From CAYQTO01 sp964420455 (GTDB lineage: Bacteria > Sumerlaeota > Sumerlaeia > SLMS01): a stretch of 64,000 nucleotides of DNA. Position numbers and translations under genes: made by a program. Under the pieces are notes generated by a model. The model did no database searches and was not told where the DNA came from. It worked only from the letters and a program-made list of their open reading frames with translations. The stretch is from positions 14,745 to 78,744 of the forward strand of contig CAYQTO010000002.1 in NCBI GenBank assembly GCA_964420455.1, written 5' to 3'. This document shows positions 17,939-27,512 of the stretch, piece by piece; the stretch's first letter is position 1; each line of letters starts with the position of its first letter.

Positions 17939-18759
17939 TCCGCGTCGAAACGTTCGACTCCGCCCTCCTCGGGCGAAAGCGCAAGCTGCGCGTCTATACG
18001 CCGCCGGGCCTCGCGCCCGATGGCGTTGCGCCCCTCCTGATCCAGCAGGACGGCCAGCTGGCCTTCACCGACCGCGACGACGATCTCCCATTCGGGTCCT
18101 GGCGTCTCGACGCCTGGATCGCACGACTCGCGGCCGGGGGCACCATCCGCCCGCCGGTTGTCGTCGGCGTCGACAACTCGCCCGCACGCATGAAGGAGTA
18201 CTTCCCGGTGACGGAGGAGTTCGCGACCTACGAGCGGTTCCTCCACGAGGAGGTCCTGCCCTGGGCGCGCACGAACCTGCCCGTCTCGCCGGATGGCCCC
18301 GTTGCCCTCATGGGCAGCAGCATGGGCGGGCTCGTGAGCTTTGCCCTGGCGATGAACCGGCCCGACGTCTTTTCCGCCGCGGCGTGCCTCTCGCCCTGGT
18401 TCGAATACGAGAACAACCGGACGATTCATGAGTACCTCCGGCCGATGACCTCAAAGCCGGCTGTGCGCCTCTACATGGATTCGGGGATCCAGGACTGGCG
18501 GGACCTTGACGACGGGCACCGGGGGATGCGCCTCGCGCGGCTCGAGTTGCTCCGCCTCGGCTTCGAGGAGGGTCGCGATTTCGACTGGATGGTCGACACC
18601 TGGTTTCCGACGGAGGCGGACCTGGAGGACTCGGTGGTGAAGGAGGACAAGCGAGGCCAGGCCCGAACAAACCAGCATAACGAGTTTCAATGGTCGCGGC
18701 GGCTGGCGCGTCCGCTGATGTTTCTCTTCGGCCCGGGCGAGGGGGCTTCGTCCGGCTAA
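17935..18759 (+). CDS. Alpha/beta-hydrolase esterase (Fes/esterase-D type)
   Basis: A 274-residue cytosolic hydrolase of the putative-esterase family that includes enterochelin esterase and S-formylglutathione hydrolase. The nucleophile elbow is MGSSMGGLVSF (Ser near residue 128), preceded by the typical HEEVLPWARTNLPV segment. Candidate acid and His residues lie further on (DSGIQDWRD; the His in DDGHRGM). The start is set by the four-base ATGA overlap with tatD; longer upstream frames are shadows of tatD. The substrate is unknown. GTCTATAC at 17992 encodes Val-Tyr-Thr. Confidence 0.82.
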   Translation: MIRVETFDSALLGRKRKLRVYTPPGLAPDGVAPLLIQQDGQLAFTDRDDDLPFGSWRLDAWIARLAAGGTIRPPVVVGVDNSPARMKEYFPVTEEFATYERFLHEEVLPWARTNLPVSPDGPVALMGSSMGGLVSFALAMNRPDVFSAAACLSPWFEYENNRTIHEYLRPMTSKPAVRLYMDSGIQDWRDLDDGHRGMRLARLELLRLGFEEGRDFDWMVDTWFPTEADLEDSVVKEDKRGQARTNQHNEFQWSRRLARPLMFLFGPGEGASSG

Positions 18760-18851
18760 ACCTTGCCGCCGCCGGGCGGGTCGGATGGCACGGAAAACCA
18801 TGCCGGCACCCGCCTTTGGCGGGGCGCACTCCTGAAAAGGAAGCCACCACC

Positions 18852-19790
18852 ATGACCCGCCTTGTTTCCATTGCCACCATCGCCTTGGCGCTCGCGACGG
18901 CGGCGGCCTTCGCCCCGTCCGTCGTGGCGCAAATCAACAACCGGATCGAACGGTCCTACCTCGGGAGCGAACTGGTTCCCCGGGGGGGGAGCGGCTATCT
19001 CGGGGTTCAGGTTTCCGATGGCTATGTGAACGCCGGAACGAGCGAGGAGCCGGACCCCACCTGGGGGGCGCAGATCGACCGCGTGCTGGAGGAGACCCCG
19101 GCCGCCCGGGCTGGTCTCCAGGCTGGCGACCTCGTGCTGCGGGTGAATGAGGAGACCATCCGCAGCGCCCGCGATCTGACGATGGCCATCGGGCGCATGG
19201 ACGCCGGCGAGCAGGCCGGCCTGTTGGTCCTCCGCGACGGCGAGGGGGTGACCCTGACGGTGGAACTCGCCGAGCGCCCGGCCGCGCAACCTCCCGCCAG
19301 CGGAACCCGCATGCGCCGCGGTGCCGACCCGTTAATGATGCCTTCCGGCGTCACCGGCGACCCCTTCGCCGAGATGGAACGCCAGCTCGAGGAAATGCAG
19401 GAAAACATGCTCCGATTCCGCAGCCAGTTTTCAAACCTTCAGATGGATGACGGCGCGATGACGCGGATGAAGGCGCGGAGCACGCAGGTAACGACGCTGG
19501 TGCACGACTCGGCCGCGGGGTTGGCGCTGCAAAGCCTGACGCCGCAGTTGCGAATGTTTTTTGGCGCGGGTGAGGACGAGGGGGTGCTGGTGGCAACGGT
19601 GGAGTCCGGGTCCCCCGCCGAGACCGCGGGCCTGCGCGCCGGCGACGTCATCGTCGAGGTTGCCGGTCTCACCGTCGACGATCCCACCCTCGCGCAGAAC
19701 CTCATCGCCAACCCGGAGGCCCCCGAGGTGGAGGTGACCTATCTGCGCGGGGGCGAGGAGCAGACCGCGCTCCTCGCGCTCAACGAGTAA
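18852..19790 (+). CDS. Exported double-PDZ protein
   Basis: A 312-residue secreted or periplasmic protein. The ATG at 18852, preceded by AAGGAAG, opens a signal peptide (MTRLVSIATIALALATAAAFAPSVVAQ). Two PDZ domains follow: the first at about 45-140 (GYLGVQVSDGY, AARAGLQAGDLVLRVNEETI) and the second at about 215-310 (SPAETAGLRAGDVIVEVAGL). No protease domain is present, so it is not an HtrA; it may be an adaptor that recognises protein C-termini in the envelope. It lies between the esterase and a Ser/Thr kinase on the same strand, and an HtrA-like protease is encoded 6.5 kb further on. Confidence 0.85.
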   Translation: MTRLVSIATIALALATAAAFAPSVVAQINNRIERSYLGSELVPRGGSGYLGVQVSDGYVNAGTSEEPDPTWGAQIDRVLEETPAARAGLQAGDLVLRVNEETIRSARDLTMAIGRMDAGEQAGLLVLRDGEGVTLTVELAERPAAQPPASGTRMRRGADPLMMPSGVTGDPFAEMERQLEEMQENMLRFRSQFSNLQMDDGAMTRMKARSTQVTTLVHDSAAGLALQSLTPQLRMFFGAGEDEGVLVATVESGSPAETAGLRAGDVIVEVAGLTVDDPTLAQNLIANPEAPEVEVTYLRGGEEQTALLALNE

Positions 19791-19894
19791 TCGGGGTCGC
19801 CGTCCTCCCGGTCGCGTCCTTTGGGCCTTGTAACCCGGGGGGCCCCGCGCCAGACTTGGCGCGCCGTCCGGGCCCGAAGGGATAACCATCACGC

Positions 19895-22800
19895 GTGACC
19901 GCGTCCCGCCCGTCATCTTCCAGTGCCGCCGTGGCCTCCGAGGTTCCCCCCGACCTCCCCCAGGACACGCTGGCTTCCTACAACCCGGAGCGCAGCCGGA
20001 TGCTGGCGGCGACGGTCATCAGCGATTCCGGCGATCGGACGATTCCAGAAGAGGACATCCCGAACACCTCGCCCACGAAAAGCATCGAGCTGCCCCACCC
20101 GAGCCTCTCGCGCTGGTCCGTGGTGATCGATAGCGACGACGGCGGGGAAGCCGCTCCGGCGCTGCTGCCGCAGGCAAACTTTCGCCTGAAGGAGATGGTG
20201 GGGCGCGGGGGCTTTGGCGAGGTGTGGGAGGCGCGCCAGGCCAGCCTCGACCGGATTGTCGCGGTGAAGCGCCTGCGAAAGGACATCTCGTCGGATGGCG
20301 ACGACGAGGACACGGCGGCGCGGCGCCGCTCGCTGGAGGTCGCCTTCCGCCAGGAGGCGATCACCACCGCCAACCTCGATCATCCGAACATCGTGCCCGT
20401 GCACGACCTCGGGGTCGACGAGGACGGCTCTTCGCTGCTCGCCATGAAGTACGTGCGCGGCACTCCCTGGAACAAGATGATCGCGGCGGACTTCGTCAGC
20501 CTCTCGCCGATCGACTTCCTGGCACGGCACATCCCGATCCTGATCGACGTGGCCCAGGCGGTTGCCTTCGCCCACGCCCGCGGCGTTGTCCACCGCGACC
20601 TCAAACCTTCGCAGGTCATCGTTGGCGAGTTCGGCGAGACCATGCTGATGGACTGGGGGCTGGCGGTAATCTTCGACCTCGAGGTGATGGCCCGCCATTG
20701 CGATCAAGACAGCTGCGAACTGTTGCCGACGATCCACAACGCGACGAACCCGGCGGGGACGCTGGCGTTCATGGCTCCGGAGCAGACCGAGCGCCACGCG
20801 CGCAACATCGGCCCCTGGACCGATGTCTATCTCCTCGGCGGCACGCTCTATTACCTCCTTTGCGGGCGTTTGCCCCATCGTGGTGAGGACCCGCGGACCG
20901 TGTTCCTCAAGGCGAAGATCGGCGAGTTCATCCCGCCGGAGGAGGCGGAGCCGGGCCGAGAGATCCCGCCGGAGCTTTCAGACCTCGCGCGCCACGCCAT
21001 GATGGCCGACCGCAACGCGCGCGTCGGTTCCGCCCGCGAGTTCTTCGAACTTCTGCAGGACTGGTTGTCGGGCGCGTCGAAACGTCGGGAATCGATTCGC
21101 CTTTCGGACGAGGTGACCCGCGAGCTGGACACTTGCGATGCCCGCTACGACGTGTTGGCCGACTCCCTCGCGAAGGTCGAGCAGTCGGCGGCCTTGTGGG
21201 GTGACAATCCGTCGGTGCCCGCCCTCCGCCAGCGGGCCACCGCGATGTTCGCCCGCACGGCTCTCGAAAACGGCGACCTCGTGCTCGCGCGGCTCCAGAC
21301 CGGGAACCTCCAGCCGGGCCAGACCCGCGACGAGATCGCCCTTCGCATCGACGAACTCGAAAAGCGCCAGCGCACCCGCGAACGCCAACGCCGCGTGTTT
21401 CTTGTCGGGTCGATCTTCTTCCTCGCGGTAATCCTGCTGGTTGTCGCGGTCTTCAACAGGCGGTTCCTGGAGGAACGGGACTTCGCCCGCGAGGAAGCGC
21501 GCCGCGTTCGCGAGGCCCGCAACGACGCCCAGCGCCTCGTCAATTTCATGATGGAGGACCTGCTGGAGGAACTCCAGCCTATGGGGCGGCTGGATCCCAT
21601 TCGGGAGGTCAGCAGCCGGGTGCTCCAGTATTACGATAACGTGCCGGGGGAAGAGATGCGGCCGGAGGTGGCGCTCCAGCACGCACGGGCCCTCCGGGCG
21701 GTGGGCCTCGTCGAATACGAGTCCGGCAATTCGCGCGGCGCCTTGGAATACCTCACCAAGGCCGCGCAACTCTTCGACGAAGCGGCTGCAGCACCCACCT
21801 CTTCCGTCACGCCCGCCCGCGACCGCGTCTTCGTCTATCTGCTGCTCGCGTCGGTGCAGGCGGACCGCAACGACCTCAAGGCCGCCACCGCCTCCCTCTC
21901 CCGGGCGCTCCTCGCCTTCTCCGGCAGCCTCCACCTCATGCCCGCCGGCGACGCCATCCGTGCGATCCTTCCTCCCCCGGAGGAACTCCGCGTCTATACA
22001 AGTGGCGATGCCGACCCCGCCGCCATCCCGCGTCTCTTTCGCCTCCTCCTCGAGGCATCCAACGCGACTTTTGCCGCAGACCCGGATCAGCGGGTCGAGT
22101 TCAGCACCACCGTCGCCCTCAACTCGCTCGGTGACCTGGCCTTCTCGGGCATACCCGAGCCGCAACTGATGGAGGCGGTGGTGAACGCCCGTCGCTTTCG
22201 GCGCGAGGCCGCCGAGGCCAACCCGCAAAACATCGCCGTGGCCCAGGGGTATCTCATCTCGTCGTACCGGCTCGGGGATCTGTACCGGAAGGCCGGCGAC
22301 CTGACGGGGGCGGTGGCGGTTGTGCAGGAAGCGCTGGATTTCGCGCTGGAGCGGGAAGCGCGATCCCCCGGCCAGTATCAGTGGAAGCAGGCAGCGAGCG
22401 AGGGCCGGGGGCGCCTCGGGCTCCTCCACCTCGAGTCCGGCAACATGGCGATGGCACGGGCATACCTGCGCGATGCGGTGGCGGACGCGGAGGCGCTGGT
22501 GGAGCGCGATCCGCAGAACGCGCTCTGGCAGTACAACCTCGCGGTGCGGCAGCGGGAGGCCGGCGACCTTGCCCTCGCCGGGGGGGATCTCTCCGGCGCG
22601 CTCGACGACTTCACCGCCGCGCAGGCCATCAGCGACCGCCTCTACAGCCGCGACCCCGAGAACTACCGCTGGCGGCGCGACTTCAACGGGTTGTTCGAGG
22701 GGTTGTTCCTGTTGGCCTCGCAGGCGCGGGAAGGGGACGCGCCCGAGGTTGCCCGGGAGGCCGCCCGCCGCGCCTTCGACATGGCCCGCCTCGACGAGGG

Positions 22801-23197
22801 GCTTCGCCCCGGCGCCCCGGAGATCCAGCGCAACGTCATCGCCGCCGCGGACGTCTATACGCGGGTGCTGCTTGAGGAGGGAGACGGGGCGGCGGCATCC
22901 CGCGTGCTTGAGTTTGGCCTTTCCCGCGCGCGGTTGCGGGCTGGCGGGAGCACCGGCGATCCCGCTTACATGAGTCTCCTTGCGAGGCTGCTGCTGCTCG
23001 AGGCCGCCCAGGGTCTCGCCTCCGGCGACACGGCCGCCGCCTGGAACTCCGCGGAAACCGCCGCCCGCCGCCACTGCGGCATCCGTGGTGTACTCGACGA
23101 CGAACTCCAGGAATGGCTCCGTCCGCTCCGGCTCGAGGACCCCAATCGCTGGGACGCCCTCCTTGACTTCGCACCCAACGGAAACCCGTTGCCGTAG
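19895..23197 (+). CDS. Membrane Ser/Thr protein kinase with TPR-like sensor region
   Basis: An 1,100-residue Hanks-type kinase. Kinase domain about 95-390: Gly loop GRGGFGEVWE (103 on), Lys in VAVKRL (125), HRDLKPSQ (233-240), DWG instead of DFG (253-255), then APEQ. Catalytic Asp235 and Lys125 are present, but the Asn that normally completes HRDxKxxN and coordinates metal is Gln240. DWG is frequent in bacterial kinases of this type; the Gln is unusual. A membrane helix lies at about 501-521, followed by about 570 residues of helical TPR-like repeats, presumably outside the cytoplasm, that could bind peptides or partner proteins. The GTG start at 19895 leaves an acidic, Ser/Pro-rich leader of about 95 residues. 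It carries GTCTATAC at 21992 and 22853. Confidence 0.9.
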   Translation: MTASRPSSSSAAVASEVPPDLPQDTLASYNPERSRMLAATVISDSGDRTIPEEDIPNTSPTKSIELPHPSLSRWSVVIDSDDGGEAAPALLPQANFRLKEMVGRGGFGEVWEARQASLDRIVAVKRLRKDISSDGDDEDTAARRRSLEVAFRQEAITTANLDHPNIVPVHDLGVDEDGSSLLAMKYVRGTPWNKMIAADFVSLSPIDFLARHIPILIDVAQAVAFAHARGVVHRDLKPSQVIVGEFGETMLMDWGLAVIFDLEVMARHCDQDSCELLPTIHNATNPAGTLAFMAPEQTERHARNIGPWTDVYLLGGTLYYLLCGRLPHRGEDPRTVFLKAKIGEFIPPEEAEPGREIPPELSDLARHAMMADRNARVGSAREFFELLQDWLSGASKRRESIRLSDEVTRELDTCDARYDVLADSLAKVEQSAALWGDNPSVPALRQRATAMFARTALENGDLVLARLQTGNLQPGQTRDEIALRIDELEKRQRTRERQRRVFLVGSIFFLAVILLVVAVFNRRFLEERDFAREEARRVREARNDAQRLVNFMMEDLLEELQPMGRLDPIREVSSRVLQYYDNVPGEEMRPEVALQHARALRAVGLVEYESGNSRGALEYLTKAAQLFDEAAAAPTSSVTPARDRVFVYLLLASVQADRNDLKAATASLSRALLAFSGSLHLMPAGDAIRAILPPPEELRVYTSGDADPAAIPRLFRLLLEASNATFAADPDQRVEFSTTVALNSLGDLAFSGIPEPQLMEAVVNARRFRREAAEANPQNIAVAQGYLISSYRLGDLYRKAGDLTGAVAVVQEALDFALEREARSPGQYQWKQAASEGRGRLGLLHLESGNMAMARAYLRDAVADAEALVERDPQNALWQYNLAVRQREAGDLALAGGDLSGALDDFTAAQAISDRLYSRDPENYRWRRDFNGLFEGLFLLASQAREGDAPEVAREAARRAFDMARLDEGLRPGAPEIQRNVIAAADVYTRVLLEEGDGAAASRVLEFGLSRARLRAGGSTGDPAYMSLLARLLLLEAAQGLASGDTAAAWNSAETAARRHCGIRGVLDDELQEWLRPLRLEDPNRWDALLDFAPNGNPLP

Positions 23198-23242
23198 CCG
23201 CATCCGCACCACCAAAACCGGATTCGACCCCAAACGGAATCC

Positions 23243-25009
23243 GTGGCCTTGCTGCTCTGGTTCATTCCCCTCTTCGCGATCCTCCTGATCAACGTCCTGG
23301 TGGCGTTGTGGGTGGGGCGCCAGCGCCAGACGACGCGGGCCGGGTTCTTTCTCCTCATGAACGCGCTGACGCTCATTCTGTGGAGTGGCGGCGTTGTCCT
23401 CTATCGCACCTTTCGCGAGGACGCGCCCCAGTTCCTCATGCTGCCGTACCTCGCGGCGCTCCTGGTTCCCGGCAACTTTCTGTACTACGCCCTGACACGG
23501 CCTCACCCGCTGCGCGAATCGTGGTCCGGCGCGCCGCTCATCACCGTCATCTTCGGTCCCGCTATTCTTCTCACTCTTTTCGAGTACCTCTTCGGCGACG
23601 CGTTGTCCATCGCCGCGAGCTATACGCTCGGCCCCGGCGATCCCACCTTCGATTCCTGGCCCCAACGCGCCACCGTTCTCTACCTCCTCATCCTCCTCAT
23701 CACCACCCTCGCGGTTCTTGGCGTCCGCTACTACACCACGAGCGGGCCCGAGCAGAACACCTCCAAACATCTCATCGCCGTCCTGTTCGGGCCGATCTTC
23801 TTCGCGCTGCTGTTCTGGGCCTCCGCGGCCCGGGACATTCCGGGGGCGATTCCCTCCCCGGGATTCCTCTTCGCCCTCATCGCCCAGGGCGGCCTCCTTG
23901 TCGTCCTCCGCCAGGAGGAACTTCGAAACCCGCGCACGCTCACGCGCTCCCTCTACTATCTGACGACGGTGTTGATCGCCTTCGTCGTCATGAGCCTCGT
24001 CGCCCAATTCTACGAGCTGGTGCAGGGCGTCTTCCTCATCGACGAGACGGCACTGCTGGTGCTTCTGGGCGTGACCGCGACCCTGATGGCGCTGTCTCGC
24101 TTCAGCCTCATCGAGCACACCTTCGACCGCCTCTTCTTCACGCGCGCGGCGGAGTACCGCCGGCTGGTGGCGGAGACCCGGGCGGAACTGCGCGAGACCC
24201 GCGACCGTCTCCGCCGGGCCGAGCGCCTCTCCGTCGTCGGCGAGGTCGCCGCCCGCGTCGCCCACGAGATCAAGAACCCCCTCGGGCCCATCCGTGGATA
24301 TACACAGATGATGCGCGAGAAGGTCGAGGCCGCCGAAACCCTCGAGGACCGCGAGCGGTTCCTCAGCTACCTCGAAGTGATCCAGGAGGAGGTCGACAAC
24401 ATCGACCGGCGGGTGCGTGAGTTCCTGGCGAGCGCGGGGGAGCCACGGCTCGCCCTCGAGCAGGTCGACATGAACGACATGGTAGGGCGGTGCGCGCGCG
24501 TGTTAAAGCTCGAGTTGACGGCAGGCAAGGAACTGGCCGGCGCGATTCTTCCCGTCCAGGTGCTGATGGAACTCGAGTCGGGACTCGGTAAGGTCGAGAT
24601 GGATCCCGGCCGGTTCGAGGAAGCGCTCTTCAACATCGCGCGCAACGCGGTCGATGCGCTGCTCGGCCAGACCCGCGGGCGGATCGTCTTCCGCACGGCC
24701 AGCGTTCCAGGCCCGGACGGCACGGAGGGCATCCTGGTCACCGTGCTCGACAACGGACCGGGCTTCGATCCCGCCGCCATGGACCGTCTGTTCGAGCCCT
24801 TCTACACGAAAAAGGACACGGGCACGGGGCTGGGCCTCGCCATCGCCAAGGCCACCGTGGAGGCCCACGGCGGGACCATCGTGCTGCGAAACCGGCCCCA
24901 GGGCGGCGGCGAGGTGCGCCTGTGGATGCCGCGTGCGGCTCGCGAGAATCCCGGCGCCCTCCTCCCCAAACCCTTCCCCGCGGTGGAGGTACCCTCCGGC
25001 GAGGGATGA
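23243..25009 (+). CDS. Sensor histidine kinase with multi-helix membrane domain
   Basis: A 588-residue sensor kinase. Residues 1-285 contain about eight or nine hydrophobic helices, resembling 7TM-type sensor regions, with no PAS domain. The dimerisation/phosphoacceptor domain has VAHEIKNPLGPIRGY with the phosphorylated His at 341. The ATPase domain shows the N box (FNIARNAVDAL), G1 (LDNGPGF), F box (LFEPFYTKK) and G2 (GTGLGLA). All required residues are present. Start is GTG at 23243, 45 bases after the Ser/Thr kinase stop, so the two kinases are probably co-transcribed. No response regulator lies next to it; the plus-strand run ends here. The signal is unknown. Confidence 0.93.
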   Translation: MALLLWFIPLFAILLINVLVALWVGRQRQTTRAGFFLLMNALTLILWSGGVVLYRTFREDAPQFLMLPYLAALLVPGNFLYYALTRPHPLRESWSGAPLITVIFGPAILLTLFEYLFGDALSIAASYTLGPGDPTFDSWPQRATVLYLLILLITTLAVLGVRYYTTSGPEQNTSKHLIAVLFGPIFFALLFWASAARDIPGAIPSPGFLFALIAQGGLLVVLRQEELRNPRTLTRSLYYLTTVLIAFVVMSLVAQFYELVQGVFLIDETALLVLLGVTATLMALSRFSLIEHTFDRLFFTRAAEYRRLVAETRAELRETRDRLRRAERLSVVGEVAARVAHEIKNPLGPIRGYTQMMREKVEAAETLEDRERFLSYLEVIQEEVDNIDRRVREFLASAGEPRLALEQVDMNDMVGRCARVLKLELTAGKELAGAILPVQVLMELESGLGKVEMDPGRFEEALFNIARNAVDALLGQTRGRIVFRTASVPGPDGTEGILVTVLDNGPGFDPAAMDRLFEPFYTKKDTGTGLGLAIAKATVEAHGGTIVLRNRPQGGGEVRLWMPRAARENPGALLPKPFPAVEVPSGEG

Positions 25010-25066
25010 GGGGGAGGCCACGCGGACACCCAACGGCCTTTTCGTGCAGACGGCAGGGTGTTGGGA

Positions 25067-26104
25067 TCAGGTATCGGGCATCTCGATGACGACCTTGATG
25101 GGGTCCTCGTGGTAGCGCCGAAGGGTGGTGTAGGCCTGTTGGACTTCGGCGAGGGGGAAGCGATGGGTAATGGTGGCGTGGGCCTTGGGGAGCCGGCCAT
25201 CGACCATCAGGCGGACCGCTCGCTCGAGGGTGTTGTAGGGACGGCGGGTGAACTGGAGGGTGAGTTCCTTGTGGCGGGCCTGAATGGCGCTGAAGATGAC
25301 GCGGTTGTCTTCGGGGACGCCGCCGACAACGACCCGGCCGCCGATGCGGGCGAGGCCCACCGCTTCGCGGGACCCCTCGCTGGCGTTGCTGACGTCGATG
25401 GCAAGGTCGACCCCGCCGCGGGGGAGGGCCTTGGCGGCCTCCAGCGCGTCGTGGGGCCCGAGGGCCATGGCGGCACCGCGTTCGCGCGCCGCCGCGCACC
25501 GGTACGCGAGCAGGTCCACCGCCATGACCTGGGCCGCGAGGGAGCCGCTGAGCAGTTCGACCAGGAGTTGGCCAAGATGCCCGCAACCCACCACCGCCAC
25601 CGTCTCGCCCACGGAAACCTCCGCCCGGTCGACGATGTGGATCGCGATGCTGAGCGGCGTCAGGTGAATCGCCTGCTCGTCATCGAGGACGTCGGGGACG
25701 GGCATGCAGAGGTGGGCGGGCCAGGCGAAGGCCTCCTGGAGCACACCGTCGGTGGGCGGCCGGCCGAGCATCCGAGCGTTCGGACAGAGGTTGGGGGATC
25801 CGGCGCGACAGACGGCGCAGTTGTAGCACGGCGAGATGGGGTTGGCGACAACGCGGCGGCCGGCGAGGGCGGGGTCGACACCGCGACCGACCTCGAGGAC
25901 CCGCCCGACAAATTCCGTCCCCGGGATGTGCGGACGGCGAAACCCGTTCTCCAGCGGCGCGCCCGCGCGAAACCGCGCCACATCGATCCCCGTCAGGCCT
26001 ACCAGACGCGGCGCGATGACGACCTCGCCCGCGCCCGCCTCGCGACGCGCCGGCCGCTCCGTCACCGCAACCTTCTCTTTGTCGGTCAAAAACACGATGT
26101 GCAT
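25067..26104 (-). CDS. MDR-superfamily zinc-type dehydrogenase, catalytic zinc ligands missing
   Basis: A 345-residue medium-chain dehydrogenase/reductase. The structural-zinc loop is intact (Cys93, 96, 99 and 107 in CYNCAVC...LC), and the NAD(P) fold has VVGCGHLGQL. However, the catalytic-zinc Cys of the usual GxCGxD is Thr38 (VGLTGID), and the His of GHE is Thr63 (IPGTEF). It therefore probably lacks the catalytic zinc and may not act as a classical alcohol or sorbitol dehydrogenase. The start at 26104 (MHIVFLTDKEKV) is chosen because the upstream extension is not family-like. It is divergent from the HtrA-like gene, with about 185 bases between starts. Substrate unknown. Confidence 0.82.
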   Translation of the reverse strand: MHIVFLTDKEKVAVTERPARREAGAGEVVIAPRLVGLTGIDVARFRAGAPLENGFRRPHIPGTEFVGRVLEVGRGVDPALAGRRVVANPISPCYNCAVCRAGSPNLCPNARMLGRPPTDGVLQEAFAWPAHLCMPVPDVLDDEQAIHLTPLSIAIHIVDRAEVSVGETVAVVGCGHLGQLLVELLSGSLAAQVMAVDLLAYRCAAARERGAAMALGPHDALEAAKALPRGGVDLAIDVSNASEGSREAVGLARIGGRVVVGGVPEDNRVIFSAIQARHKELTLQFTRRPYNTLERAVRLMVDGRLPKAHATITHRFPLAEVQQAYTTLRRYHEDPIKVVIEMPDT

Positions 26105-26289
26105 GGAGGGGAACCTGACGGGCCATGATGGGGGGTGGCAAGCCCGCAGCAGAAAAGCGGCCCCGGCTTTTTTTCTCCCCGGCCAAACCATCGCACCCGC
26201 GAGGGAACTCTGGTGATGACGGACATGTCCGTCACGGGCAGGGAGTTTGCGTCCCTTCTTTGCCGACGTTACCCGGAGAGACCCGTCAC

Positions 26290-27474
26290 ATGATCGCCAA
26301 CCGGTTCTTGAATCTTGTCGCGGCGCTGCTGTTTCTCGGGCTTGGGGGGGTGATCGGGGTAACCATTCACCACCTCTGGACGCCGGAGGACGGCGCAGCG
26401 GCGACCGCGCTTATGGGCCCCCCGGCAGCCCACGCCAGTGATTCCGCGGTCGCCGGGCCGGAGGCCCACGATGTCGCTCCCCGGCCCGAGACCGACGTCT
26501 CCCGCGTCGTCCGCCAGGTCAGTGACTCCGTCGTCACCGTTGGCGCGATCAAGCGGGCGGTCATCGCCCAACCTTGGTTCGATAGCTTCCTTTTTGCCCC
26601 CCGCTGGCGTTATCAGGAGCGTTTCCAGCGCATGCCCTACATCGGCAGCGGCTTCATCGTTGCCAACGATGGCCTCGTGCTCACGAATTTCCACGTGATC
26701 GAGGACTCCGAGGCGTACTTCGTGACCCTGCCGGACGGGCGCGAGTTCCCCGCCCGCCTTGTCGATGCGGACCAGTTTACCGATATCGCCCTCCTCCGGA
26801 TCGAGGCCGACGGCGAGCCCCTTCCCGCTCCCCTCCCGCTCGCCGATTCCGATTCGCTCCAACTCGGCGAGCGCGTCGTCGCCATCGGCAACCCCTTCGG
26901 ACCCTTCATCGCCGATTCCCGACCCACCATCACGGTCGGTTACATCAGCGCTCTCAATCGCACCTTCGCCCCGGACCGCCGCAATCGCCGCGTCTATCAG
27001 GACATGATCCAGACCGACGCAGCCATCAACCCGGGGAACAGCGGGGGCCCGCTGGTCGACATGAACGGCCATGTGGTCGGGGTGAACACATTCATTGTCT
27101 CGCCGTCGGGGACGAGTGCGGGGATCGGGTTTGCCATCCCGACGAACCGTGTCTCGGGGTTCCTCGACGAGATCGTCCGCTACGGGCGGTTGAGGCCGCT
27201 GCTACTCGACTTCGCGTTCCAGACGGTCCGGCTGCGGAACGGCGAGACAGCCGTGCAGATTGTGAACATGGAGGAAGACGGCCCGGCCGAACGCGCCGGA
27301 TTGCGCACGGGCGATTTGCTGGTGCGCGCCGACGGACGCGACGTGCGAAACCGCGACGACTTCTATCTGCTCTTCGCCAGCAAGCAGGTGGGAGACATGA
27401 TGGAACTTGCCGTCCTTCGTGACGGCCGTGAGCGTCGGCTGGCCTACGAAATCGCCGAGGCACCGCGTGGCTAG
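26290..27474 (+). CDS. HtrA/Deg-family periplasmic serine protease
   Basis: A 394-residue trypsin-fold protease of protein quality control in the envelope. An N-terminal hydrophobic segment (LVAALLFLGLGGVIGVTI) acts as signal anchor, followed by a Pro/Ala-rich linker. The catalytic triad is complete: His135 in TNFHVIED, Asp165 in FTDIALL, Ser251 in GNSGGPL. One PDZ domain follows at about 300-390 (GPAERAGLRTGDLLVRADG), so it is DegS-like in layout rather than DegP-like (two PDZ). Start at the ATG at 26290 with GGAGAG upstream; the longer frame is not signal-like. No regulator gene is adjacent. Confidence 0.93.
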   Translation: MIANRFLNLVAALLFLGLGGVIGVTIHHLWTPEDGAAATALMGPPAAHASDSAVAGPEAHDVAPRPETDVSRVVRQVSDSVVTVGAIKRAVIAQPWFDSFLFAPRWRYQERFQRMPYIGSGFIVANDGLVLTNFHVIEDSEAYFVTLPDGREFPARLVDADQFTDIALLRIEADGEPLPAPLPLADSDSLQLGERVVAIGNPFGPFIADSRPTITVGYISALNRTFAPDRRNRRVYQDMIQTDAAINPGNSGGPLVDMNGHVVGVNTFIVSPSGTSAGIGFAIPTNRVSGFLDEIVRYGRLRPLLLDFAFQTVRLRNGETAVQIVNMEEDGPAERAGLRTGDLLVRADGRDVRNRDDFYLLFASKQVGDMMELAVLRDGRERRLAYEIAEAPRG

Positions 27475-27512
27475 ACGCGGAGCCGCGGACACTCCCCGGC
27501 ATCGGTCCCTGT

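Noticed and set aside
18801..18830. Hairpin between the esterase and PDZ genes as a terminator
   Set aside because: Only a 6-bp stem with a 3-base loop and no T tract.
20978..24265. A 1,095-residue minus-strand open frame opposite the two kinase genes
   Set aside because: Spans two real genes and their gap, composition biased to Glu/Gly/Arg, no family features.
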